Positions 35,804 through 43,588 of a stretch of DNA of 60,589 bases are shown in pieces (the first letter of the stretch is position 1; each line of letters begins with the position of its first letter). Position numbers and translations under genes: made by a program. The notes beneath the pieces were generated by a model. The model saw nothing but the letters and a program-made list of their open reading frames with translations. It was not told the DNA's origin and did not search any database. Origin of the DNA: a bacterium (GTDB lineage: Bacteria; Actinomycetota; Acidimicrobiia; Spongiisociales; JAENVV01); NCBI GenBank assembly GCA_024641305.1, contig JAHEDI010000093.1:1-60589 (forward strand). The letters are read 5' to 3'.

Positions 35804-36438
35804 ACCATCTCAACAGCGGCCACCGCGTAACGGTATTCGTCGGAGTCCTGTTTGCCAGCGTGTTTCTAACCATACAATTTGGTGGCACGGCAGGCGCCAC
35901 GCCCGGCTCGGCCTACGGTAACGAGATGTGGTTCCAGCCCGGAAGCACCAACATCAACGGCACGCTCAGAGCGTACAAGAACGGCTCCCAATATACGAGC
36001 ATGACAGCAGGGTCGGGCTTGAGCAACTCATACACTCCATGCCAGCTGAACCTCGGACGTCTTCCAAACGGTTGGTACGGATCGGGCAACGACCATCACA
36101 AACATGACAAGAACGGGGCTGAGATCGACGGTCGAGTATGGGGACTCCAAGACAAGGATTGCGGTAGCGGCACGATCCGAAGAGAACTCTTCATCCACAC
36201 AGAAGAAACTGTCTCCAACGGACAATACTGCCCTACGACAGGCGACGACAAGCACTGTTGGGAGACCGCCGCTTGGGACTATCGATCCATAGGCTGCGTG
36301 AAGATCTCCTACCCGGCCAACGGCTTCCCCAACAGCATTGGAAGCCTGAACAGTTGGTGGGATAGCCAGATCGGCGGTGGCCACGGAGTGTATTACTCCA
36401 ACATTCTCTGGGTGGGATCCGTGGCCCCCCCAACCTAA
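35800..36438 (+). CDS. Secreted L,D-transpeptidase-like protein (YkuD/Tlde1-type)
   Basis: 212 residues with signal peptide (about 9-33). FIHTEE supplies His133 and YRSIGCVKIS supplies Cys166 in the SxGC motif of L,D-transpeptidases. The preceding LRAYKNGSQYTSMTAGSG resembles the strand region of short single-domain relatives such as Tlde1/DUF2778. The family cross-links or exchanges peptidoglycan stem peptides, and some members are toxic effectors. GAGGAG precedes the ATG, which overlaps the lipoprotein stop. Confidence 0.65.
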   Translation: MNHLNSGHRVTVFVGVLFASVFLTIQFGGTAGATPGSAYGNEMWFQPGSTNINGTLRAYKNGSQYTSMTAGSGLSNSYTPCQLNLGRLPNGWYGSGNDHHKHDKNGAEIDGRVWGLQDKDCGSGTIRRELFIHTEETVSNGQYCPTTGDDKHCWETAAWDYRSIGCVKISYPANGFPNSIGSLNSWWDSQIGGGHGVYYSNILWVGSVAPPT

Positions 36439-36679
36439 CGTGAGGCCCATAGCCGCGCCGCCTGGTGGGTGGGCATCGAACTCGGATCCGGGAACGGTGA
36501 GTTCGGCCTGAGCGTGCTGACCTGCGGTTCCGGTCAATTGCCGTCCATCCGAGCCCGCCCTGGGAGATCTCAGGGGGAGCAGGGATCAGGCAGCCAGGGC
36601 GAACTCGGTCAGTGCGAACTCGGTCAGGACGCACATAGGACGCGTTTTGCTGAGAAACGACGCGAACCGATGAGCATCC
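36439..36679. other. Intergenic region with short direct repeat
   Basis: No gene visible. GCGAACTCGGTCAG occurs twice in a row around 36,598-36,627. Confidence 0.4.
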
Positions 36680-37183
36680 ATGAGGAGTAAAACCCCAGGT
36701 CTTAGGCTATTTCTGAGCATTCCCGCAGGTTACGGAAACTTCCTGATATGCATTCACACGGCAGGGGTCGCTGGTTCGATCTCAGTTTCACCCACAACGA
36801 GAAACCCCTGGGCGCTTTTCACGGTTCAGGGTCGGGTGACCGGGACGTGTGCCCGGGCCGGTTGTGGTGTGCCGGCTTGTAGGAGGCGGCTCAAGTCGAT
36901 GGGAGAAGTAGGCTTGTTTCGATGGGCAGCCTCGACGATCCCAACCCCCAAGATCCGTCCCGAAGGTGACAGCCCAACCGCCCCTACACCGAACCGAAGG
37001 ACCATCCTCGGCGTAGCGGCCGTGGCAGTGGCCGCGTTCGCAGCGATCTTCTTCGCCACCGGGCAAAGCACTCCGCCTACGGATACGACCGTCCCGCAAG
37101 CCTTTCCACCTGTGACAGCATCGACCCTGCCGACCCCACCTACCAGGACGCTCCACCGAAATCATCACCACGTTCTGCTCTAA
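36680..37183 (+). CDS. Small hypothetical membrane-anchored protein (start uncertain)
   Basis: The credible part is the last about 95 codons: a Pro-rich segment, TPNRRTILGVAAVAVAAFAA as a membrane helix, then a Thr/Pro-rich tail. The first about 70 codons look non-coding. A neighbouring frame begins MGSLDDPNPQDPSRR near 36,921 and stops, so a frameshifted remnant is possible. Confidence 0.3.
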   Translation: MRSKTPGLRLFLSIPAGYGNFLICIHTAGVAGSISVSPTTRNPWALFTVQGRVTGTCARAGCGVPACRRRLKSMGEVGLFRWAASTIPTPKIRPEGDSPTAPTPNRRTILGVAAVAVAAFAAIFFATGQSTPPTDTTVPQAFPPVTASTLPTPPTRTLHRNHHHVLL

Positions 37184-37451
37184 ACCAAAGCACCAGCTTG
37201 AGTGATCTGGTCGCTAGCCGCCCGACTTCGCTACGCAGTAGCGGTGGTCGGCGACGGAGACCCAGAGATGAAGGCGAGATCCCCACGGCCAACCTGCCCA
37301 GCTAGGCCATCTCGAACTCACGTTACGAAAAGGGACGTTGGCACCGCGTCGCCGTTTGGGTCGCCTTTCCAGAGGCGAAGGACGCAAAGGTCAGGCAGCC
37401 AGTGGGAATTCACCTGCTGGGACGCCTCGTGGGGTCAGGGTTTGAGTCGCT
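37184..37451. other. Right end of the unit
   Basis: No gene. The last bases before the next core resemble the T arm of tRNA-Leu: over 37,438-37,461, 20 of 24 bases match the tRNA 3' end at 15,002-15,025. Confidence 0.55.
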
Positions 37452-37466
37452 CCTCCGACACGAACC
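37452..37466. other. Attachment-site core at the copy 1/copy 2 junction
   Basis: CCTCCGACACGAACC, preceded here by a degenerate tRNA T-arm instead of the tRNA gene itself. Confidence 0.7.
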
Positions 37467-37593
37467 CTAAGTACATGGGGTGCTCCTGCCGCTGCATGTA
37501 CCCGTCCGTCGGGGTAGTAGGTCAGGTTGACGCCGAGTTCTTCGTAGATAGCCCGCTTGTCGGCAGGGTCGGCATCGGCCAGTACTGCCACGA
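37461..37593 (-). pseudogene. Recombinase C-terminal remnant (copy 2)
   Basis: Same as 15,025-15,157, but the frame continues into element DNA rather than tRNA and stops at 37,391. Confidence 0.75.
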
Positions 37594-37816
37594 GATATTC
37601 GCAGCGGAGCTGGAGCGCCGGCTGGTTGCCAAGTCCGAGGCTCTCAAGATTCGGGAACGCCATCTCGACGAACGAGAGCAGTCGCTGAGGGAATCGGCGA
37701 GTCTCCTGCGGGCCAGAACCAGACCACTCAAGCTACCGAGCAAGTCGAGTATCGGTCGGAATGATCCCTGCCCATGCGGATCGGGTGACAAGTACAAGCG
37801 GTGCCACGGCAACTGA
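37594..37816 (+). pseudogene. SEC-C C-terminal remnant (copy 2)
   Basis: Identical to 15,158-15,380. An open frame from 37,202 runs across the junction into it, but the upstream part is unrelated. Confidence 0.7.
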
Positions 37817-37839
37817 TCTACCGAGAGTGAGTAAAGATA

Positions 37840-37868
37840 TTGACGGCAAAGTCGCCAGTACGTACACT
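37840..37868 (+). promoter_or_regulatory. Toxin-antitoxin promoter (copy 2)
   Basis: TTGACG, 17 bp, TACACT, as in copy 1. Confidence 0.6.
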
Positions 37869-37892
37869 GAGTACATACAAGGAGAAAGGCAT

Positions 37893-38192
37893 ATGACCTC
37901 CATAGATCAAAGACGCAAAGAAAAAGCGGAGGAAAAGTCCGCCCGTATCAACGTCCGATTGTCAGATAGGCAGCGAGAACTCATCGTTGACGCGGCGGCA
38001 GTCACAGGAACATCCATGTCTGAGTTCATTCTCGTCCCTGCGATTGAGCGAGCCGCGGCCATATTGGCTTCCGAACAGGTCACTCGTCTCAACGCGGAAG
38101 TCGCTGAAAAGTTTGCTGCTTGGATGGACGAACCAGCGGTTGTTCTTCCACCGATGAAGCGATTGGCCGACGCAGAACCGTTTGATGATTGA
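37893..38192 (+). CDS. DUF1778/TacA-like antitoxin (copy 2)
   Basis: Protein identical to that at 15,457-15,756. Two copies of the operon would double antitoxin and toxin dosage together. Confidence 0.88.
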   Translation: MTSIDQRRKEKAEEKSARINVRLSDRQRELIVDAAAVTGTSMSEFILVPAIERAAAILASEQVTRLNAEVAEKFAAWMDEPAVVLPPMKRLADAEPFDD

Positions 38193-38199
38193 CATCTAG

Positions 38200-38709
38200 A
38201 TGCGGGTCGAACCCCTAGACCCTTCTCGACATAACCGCAACACGTTCGATTGCGGGCGAGAGTCACTCAACCGGTGGCTGCACCACAACGCAGGCCAAGC
38301 GCAAGAGAGGCACCATTCGGCCCGTACGTTCGTCTTGACCGAAGACGGGGAAGTGATCGCCGGTTACTACGCATTGGCTAGCCATGCGGTGGACATCCAA
38401 GATGTCGGCCCGACGATGGGCAAGGGGCACGCAAGATACCCCATCCCGGCGGTGCTCCTCGCTCGCCTCGCTATCGCCAAGCCCTACCAGGGGGCTCATC
38501 TAGGCGAACGGCTCTTGGCCGACGCGGTTCGTCGGATCGTTGGAGTCTCCGAGCAAATCGGTATCGACCTCGTGGTAGTCGACGCATTGGATGACGAAGC
38601 AGCGGGCTTTTACGAACGGTATGGATTCGTCCGTTGGCCGGCAGATGGCCACCGGCTATTTGCCAAAGTCAGAGATTTAGGCGCCTCCTTCGCCCGAACT
38701 GTCCGTTGA
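38200..38709 (+). CDS. TacT-like GNAT toxin (copy 2)
   Basis: Protein identical to that at 15,764-16,273, 7 bp after its antitoxin. Confidence 0.88.
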   Translation: MRVEPLDPSRHNRNTFDCGRESLNRWLHHNAGQAQERHHSARTFVLTEDGEVIAGYYALASHAVDIQDVGPTMGKGHARYPIPAVLLARLAIAKPYQGAHLGERLLADAVRRIVGVSEQIGIDLVVVDALDDEAAGFYERYGFVRWPADGHRLFAKVRDLGASFARTVR

Positions 38710-39068
38710 CTGGCAGCACACTGATCGGTGTGGCCGAAACGAGTTCGGTGTCACGATGGGTTGATTTCGGCCAGTCCCGAAGCTGTCAACCTGGGCGGGG
38801 CGACCAAACGCTCCCGACCCGATACTCGCCGTCGGACTCCAATTGCCTGCTCGCGACACGGCGGAGGATCGCTCGTCTCGGTCACAGGTCGTCCCGTTTA
38901 CGATCATCGAGGTCGACCGAGCCCTGGTTTCTGCTTGAACTCTGACCGGCGTTCGGAGTACCTGAGACCGTGTGCGATCCTCGGGATAGCTAACGTGTTG
39001 TCACCGCGTCCCGGTCCGGCGGTCGGCGTTGTTTCTTGGCGTTTTAGGTGATGGAGAAGAGGAAGAAG

Positions 39069-39236
39069 ATGGCTGATCCTGTTCGGTATGAATGTGCGTT
39101 GAATCTTGCGCGGACGACACGTATCGACAAGCTGCCGACCTTGCTTCGTCGGGTGCCTTCCGACATTGATAGCTTGCCGGCCCACACCATCCTTGGGATG
39201 GCAATCGGGAGTACGACGCCTTCGGGAATACCCTGA
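39069..39236 (+). pseudogene. Truncated LPTLLRR-family gene (copy 2)
   Basis: Same truncation by Rhs sequence as at 16,633-16,800. Confidence 0.6.
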
Positions 39237-39355
39237 CCGAAACCGACCCGGCCGGCAACATCACCACCTTCACGTATACGACCGCCGGTCTGTTATCGCA
39301 GATTTCGCGGCCCGGAACACCCACCGGATCGTTCACGTACAACACGTGGGGGGGA

Positions 39356-41062
39356 GTGCTCACCGAAACGTGGCCGGGGTCGGTCACGACCAACACGTAC
39401 GACACGGCCGGACGCCTGTCGACGACCGAATCCACGTCGACGGTGGGCCTGGTGGCGGTGCCGACGGTGACCACCAGCTATGACGCCACTACCGGAGCGG
39501 TAACCGCCGTCGGCGACGTGTCAGGCACCGTGTCATACACGTATGACTCGTGGGGTCGGATACTCACCCAGACCGACGCGCTCGGCGAGGTGACCACCTT
39601 CGTGTACGACGTGGAGTCGAATCTGATTTCGCGGTCGGACTCGAAGGGTACGACCACGTTCGTGACGGACCAGTTGGGTCGGGTCATCCAGATCGTCGAT
39701 TCGGGGGTGGGAACGACCAACGTGGCGTACACGTCAACTGGTGGTGCGCTCGGGTCGGTGATGACCTATCCGAATGGTGTTATCGCTACCACTGTAAGTC
39801 GGGTGGGGTCTGGTGATGTGGATACCGTCACCTACACCAACGGGGGTGGGCTGGTCGGGACATTTGATCGGGATTATGACGTGTCGGGTCAGGTGGTTCG
39901 GGATGTGGCTCCTGATGTGGTGCGTGAGTATGACTATGACGATTTGAGTCGTCTGGTGGTGGCCCGGGATTATGATCCGATAACAGCTGAGTTGGCCGAA
40001 ACGAGGGAGTACGGGTTTGATGCCAACACGAACCGCACGTCGATGACAACCACTCCCGCCGGTGGGGCTGCCTCGACGGTGACGTACGGGATCGACGCGG
40101 CATCAGATCGGCTCCTGTCGGTCACCGGTGGTTCGGCACCGGGTGCGGTTTCGTATGATGTGAATGGGAACACGACAGTCATGCCCACACGGACGATCAG
40201 TTGGACGGCTGCTAATCGGGTGGCCGCTATCACCACCGCCGGTGGGGTGGTGGTTGGGTACGGGTTGGATCCGTTGGGTCGTACCCTGTCTCGGACTGTG
40301 TCGGGGTCGGGGGTGTCGAAACAGGCCACGTATCATTATGGGGGCGATGCCGATACTCCGTCGTGGACGGTCGATGTTGATGGGGGCGTGTCGACGACGA
40401 CTCGTAATGTGTCCGGTGGCGGCGGCCTGTTGGCTACTCAGGTGGTGGGTGGGGCGGTGTCGTTTCCGTTGTATTCGCCTCATGGTGACGTGTGGGCCCG
40501 TACCGATGGGACCGGGGTGGTGACCGCAACGTTTTCTTATGATGAGTATGGCAACCCGTTACAGGCCGCCACGGGTGATGCGACTGTGGATCGGGTGGGG
40601 TGGTTGGGTCGTCAACAACGCCAATGGGACCCTGACGCCGCCCTCACCCTGATGGGCGTGCGAGGTTACGACCCAACGTTGGGCCGGTTCTTGTCGGTTG
40701 ACCCCGTCTATGGAGGCTCGGCGAACGCTTATGACTACGTGGGTGGAGACCCCATCAACGGCTACGACCTCGACGGAAGAGCGCGAAGGGATCGAAAGGA
40801 TCTGACGAAGAAGGAATTGGAAGCGATACGGAACAAGAAAGCGGGGGAGCCGTACATTGAAAAGGACTGGCGGAGTGGGAGGCAAAAGAAGATATTCAAC
40901 GACAAGTATGACGGCAAGCGGAACCAACAAAAACGTCGAAGCAATAGCCAAATCTGGCAGCCGGTAGCGCTCACTGGTTTGGCTGTAGGTCTATGGTGGG
41001 CGGCCAAGGCGCTTTCCCCCTTGTGTGGTCCCGCAGTTGTGGTGTGTTTCGTAGCGTTTTAG
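39356..41062 (+). CDS. Rhs cassette 1 (copy 2)
   Basis: 568 residues identical to 16,920-18,626, with the basic/hydrophobic tip. In-frame Rhs homology starts at 39,209. Confidence 0.72.
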   Translation: MLTETWPGSVTTNTYDTAGRLSTTESTSTVGLVAVPTVTTSYDATTGAVTAVGDVSGTVSYTYDSWGRILTQTDALGEVTTFVYDVESNLISRSDSKGTTTFVTDQLGRVIQIVDSGVGTTNVAYTSTGGALGSVMTYPNGVIATTVSRVGSGDVDTVTYTNGGGLVGTFDRDYDVSGQVVRDVAPDVVREYDYDDLSRLVVARDYDPITAELAETREYGFDANTNRTSMTTTPAGGAASTVTYGIDAASDRLLSVTGGSAPGAVSYDVNGNTTVMPTRTISWTAANRVAAITTAGGVVVGYGLDPLGRTLSRTVSGSGVSKQATYHYGGDADTPSWTVDVDGGVSTTTRNVSGGGGLLATQVVGGAVSFPLYSPHGDVWARTDGTGVVTATFSYDEYGNPLQAATGDATVDRVGWLGRQQRQWDPDAALTLMGVRGYDPTLGRFLSVDPVYGGSANAYDYVGGDPINGYDLDGRARRDRKDLTKKELEAIRNKKAGEPYIEKDWRSGRQKKIFNDKYDGKRNQQKRRSNSQIWQPVALTGLAVGLWWAAKALSPLCGPAVVVCFVAF

Positions 41063-41073
41063 GAAGGAATCGG

Positions 41074-41349
41074 ATGGATACTGAAGCCTGGGTCGAGTCG
41101 TTAGGCGCCCGGAACTGCATCAATTTCGCCAGGTCTACGCCATATGACGAGTTGCCGACGTTGCTGCGCCGGATCGCGAACGATCTGGCCAGCCTGCCGT
41201 CTTACCGCATCGTCGGTATGCATGTTGAGCTCTTGGATACGGCTGACATGGGTGTATTCCTTAGCTTCGAATCGGACGATCCGGAGTCGTTCGCTCACCT
41301 ACCTGAGGATTTCGCTTCCCTTCTCATCGGTCAGCTCGGTGGGGAATGA
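41074..41349 (+). CDS. Candidate immunity protein, LPTLLRR family (copy 2)
   Basis: Identical to 18,638-18,913, 11 bp after Rhs cassette 1. Confidence 0.58.
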   Translation: MDTEAWVESLGARNCINFARSTPYDELPTLLRRIANDLASLPSYRIVGMHVELLDTADMGVFLSFESDDPESFAHLPEDFASLLIGQLGGE

Positions 41350-41492
41350 GATGATGATTGTTGCACCTCGGTATGTGTTCTTTGGTGGTCAACGAGGCGG
41401 AGCGACTGTCGGTTCTCGCAGTGGGTTCCTCCGTGCCGTTGGCAACCTGCGGCGACAGAGGTGGCTTGTGCTGGCAGGTTGGGTGGCTTAAG

Positions 41493-41939
41493 ATGTCGTT
41501 GCTGTATTACTCGCGCACCGCACCTGCCGACAAAGTTCCGACCCTGCTGAGGCGGCTTGCCAACGACGTAAGCAGGCCACTCGTCTCGGTTCTTTCGGTT
41601 GTGTTCGACGTGTCCTCGTCTGATGGAAGCGTGACCGCGACGGTGTTTTTCAGTTTCGACGACGGCGAAGATGAGCTTCGTCATCAGGCCTTGGCTGGCG
41701 ATCCGGTTGGTGCGAACAACCTGGGGGTCTTGCTTAAGGACGAAGGGCGCAGAGAAGAAGCGGTGGCTGCGTATCGAGTTGCCATCGATTTGGGGTCCGA
41801 CACTGCCCTGGTCAATCTTGCCGATCTTCTGGTTCACGACGGCCAGGTTGAAGAAGCCCGGCAGCTCCTGATCCGGGCAATGGATCTCGGCGAACCGTCA
41901 TCTGCCGAACGCCTGGCAGAACTCGAAGAAGGCGACTAG
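41493..41939 (+). CDS. LPTLLRR domain plus Sel1/TPR-like repeats (copy 2)
   Basis: Identical to 19,057-19,503. Confidence 0.53.
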   Translation: MSLLYYSRTAPADKVPTLLRRLANDVSRPLVSVLSVVFDVSSSDGSVTATVFFSFDDGEDELRHQALAGDPVGANNLGVLLKDEGRREEAVAAYRVAIDLGSDTALVNLADLLVHDGQVEEARQLLIRAMDLGEPSSAERLAELEEGD

Positions 41940-41972
41940 TCGCAGCCGTTTGGGCGAAAGGCACATTATGCA

Positions 41973-42227
41973 ATGGTCGACTGGTTACTGACGATGAGTC
42001 CAAATGGCGGAAATGGGACAAGTGCAGCGTGGCAGTGGGGGCGCGGGCCGTTATCGGCGCAGGTGGCATCAATGGCCAATGTTGGCGTTGTGCCGTTGGC
42101 TTTCTCGTTTTTGTTCATGGCATTGGCGCTATCCGGGGATGCGCCATGGCCTAACTTGTTTTCGTCCGTCATGCTGCTCGCTGTAGTTCTCATGATTGAT
42201 CGTTCGCCTCGGTTGGGCCGGGTTTGA
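41973..42227 (+). CDS. Small hypothetical membrane protein (copy 2)
   Basis: Identical to 19,537-19,791. Confidence 0.33.
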   Translation: MVDWLLTMSPNGGNGTSAAWQWGRGPLSAQVASMANVGVVPLAFSFLFMALALSGDAPWPNLFSSVMLLAVVLMIDRSPRLGRV

Positions 42228-42380
42228 GTCCGGGTCGTGCATCTCGGTATACAGGGATCCAGTAGTGAAGGTAGCCACCGGCCGCCCCCTGACCATCTGG
42301 TACATCTCTCGTAGGCGATCCGAGTCGTCTGGTCTTGTCGTCGACGGGTCGCGGCGACGAGCACGATTGGTTCTCCTGTC

Positions 42381-42860
42381 GTGAATGATGTGGAATCGCT
42401 GAGTCTTCAGTTTGAGGTTGTGCGCGGCTCCGGCGATCTTGACGCGGCTTATGAGATTGCGCGTTCGTCGATCGACGTCGGAGATAATTTCCTGGCGATC
42501 GAGATCCTTGAGTGGTTGACGGTACGTGGTCATCTTGAGGCTGCGACTCAGCTTGGGTTCTTATTGAAGGACGACGGTGACGTTGATCGGGCGTTGGGTT
42601 TGTTTGGTGGTGCTGCTGACGCCGGGCTCCTGGATGCTCGTCTGTGTATGGCCGATCTGCTCAGTGAGATACCGGGTCGCGCCGGTGACGCCGAACGCGA
42701 GTATCGGTGGGTCCTTGGGGAGCGTCCAGGGGATGAGTTTGCGATGTTTGACCTGGCGTTGTTGCTGGTTGGTCAAGGCCGGTTGGAGGAAGGTGCGGTA
42801 CTGTTCCGAAGCTTGGCCGATGCGGGCGATCGGAGCGCCGCGGTGGAACTAGATGAGTAG
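42381..42860 (+). CDS. Sel1/TPR-like repeat protein (copy 2)
   Basis: Identical to 19,945-20,424. Confidence 0.58.
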   Translation: MNDVESLSLQFEVVRGSGDLDAAYEIARSSIDVGDNFLAIEILEWLTVRGHLEAATQLGFLLKDDGDVDRALGLFGGAADAGLLDARLCMADLLSEIPGRAGDAEREYRWVLGERPGDEFAMFDLALLLVGQGRLEEGAVLFRSLADAGDRSAAVELDE

Positions 42861-42870
42861 TTCCAAGGGG

Positions 42871-43455
42871 TTAGTGGTCGTAGGCGATGAGTGATCGGGC
42901 GGGGCCTGGCTGGTTGGTGGTTTCGTTGTGCCAGATGGCGGCGGTGAGGGCGAGGAGTCGTTGGAGGATGCGGGCGGCTACTCCGGCGGGTTTGCGGCCG
43001 CCGTGTCGTTCGAGATCGAGTTGGGCTTTGAGAGTCTGGTTGACCGATTCGATGATCTGGCGGAAGGGTCGAAGAAACTGTTGGAGGGGACGGGATTGTT
43101 CGCCTTTGAGAGCAGGGCGGATCAGGGTGATCCCTGTTTCGGTGAGTCCGGTCTCGAACCGAGCGGATCGGTAGCCCTTGTCTCCGATCAGGGTCTGGCC
43201 GGGCCGGTGAAGGTCGGGGTCGATCGAGATCATCTCGGCTGCAATATCTCGTTCGTTTTCTTTGGCTCCGGTGAGCGCAAACGCCATCGGCAGTCCTGAG
43301 GGGGTGGCGATCAGGTGGAGTCGGAGCCCCCAAAAGAAGCGGGAATGTGACGCACAGTACCCGTAGGTGGCCCATCCGGCCAGGTCGGATCGTTTGGCGG
43401 TTTCTCGGCTGCGTCCGCATTCGACGGGGGTGGAATCGACCAGCCAGATGTCGTC
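42871..43455 (-). pseudogene. IS982-family transposase fragment (copy 2)
   Basis: Identical to 20,435-21,019, with the same N-terminal truncation. Confidence 0.73.
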
Positions 43456-43458
43456 GGC

Positions 43459-43588
43459 GTGACCGACAACCGAACCGGCCTCACCTGGACGTACGGATAC
43501 GACACCGTCACCCACCGGATGACCACGATAACCCCACCCGGGCAGGCAACCACCACCCTCGCCTTACACGTCGAACAAGCTGACCCAG
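43459..43588 (+). pseudogene. 5' extension of Rhs cassette 2 (copy 2)
   Basis: Carries the same extra T (43,564-43,565) that shifts the frame, which shows that the duplication came after the mutation. Confidence 0.58.

Larger units (their letters stand above)
15016..37451. mobile_element. Integrated element, copy 1 (22,436 bp, tRNA-Leu-anchored)
   Basis: The unit runs from the core CCTCCGACACGAACC in the tRNA 3' end to the base before the next core. Every reading frame checked recurs unchanged 22,436 bp later. It holds a large serine recombinase, a toxin-antitoxin pair, Rhs cassettes, an IS fragment and exported-protein operons. It has no visible replication or conjugation genes, so it looks like a non-conjugative integrative element or genomic island. 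Internally it is two modules with a boundary near 24,436. Confidence 0.85.

Noticed and set aside
15016-37451. Conjugative element or plasmid
   Set aside because: No relaxase, coupling protein, type IV secretion or replication initiator could be recognised.
37202-37816. Long open frame spanning the copy 1/copy 2 junction
   Set aside because: It joins non-coding DNA, antisense recombinase and the SEC-C remnant; no common family or start signal.
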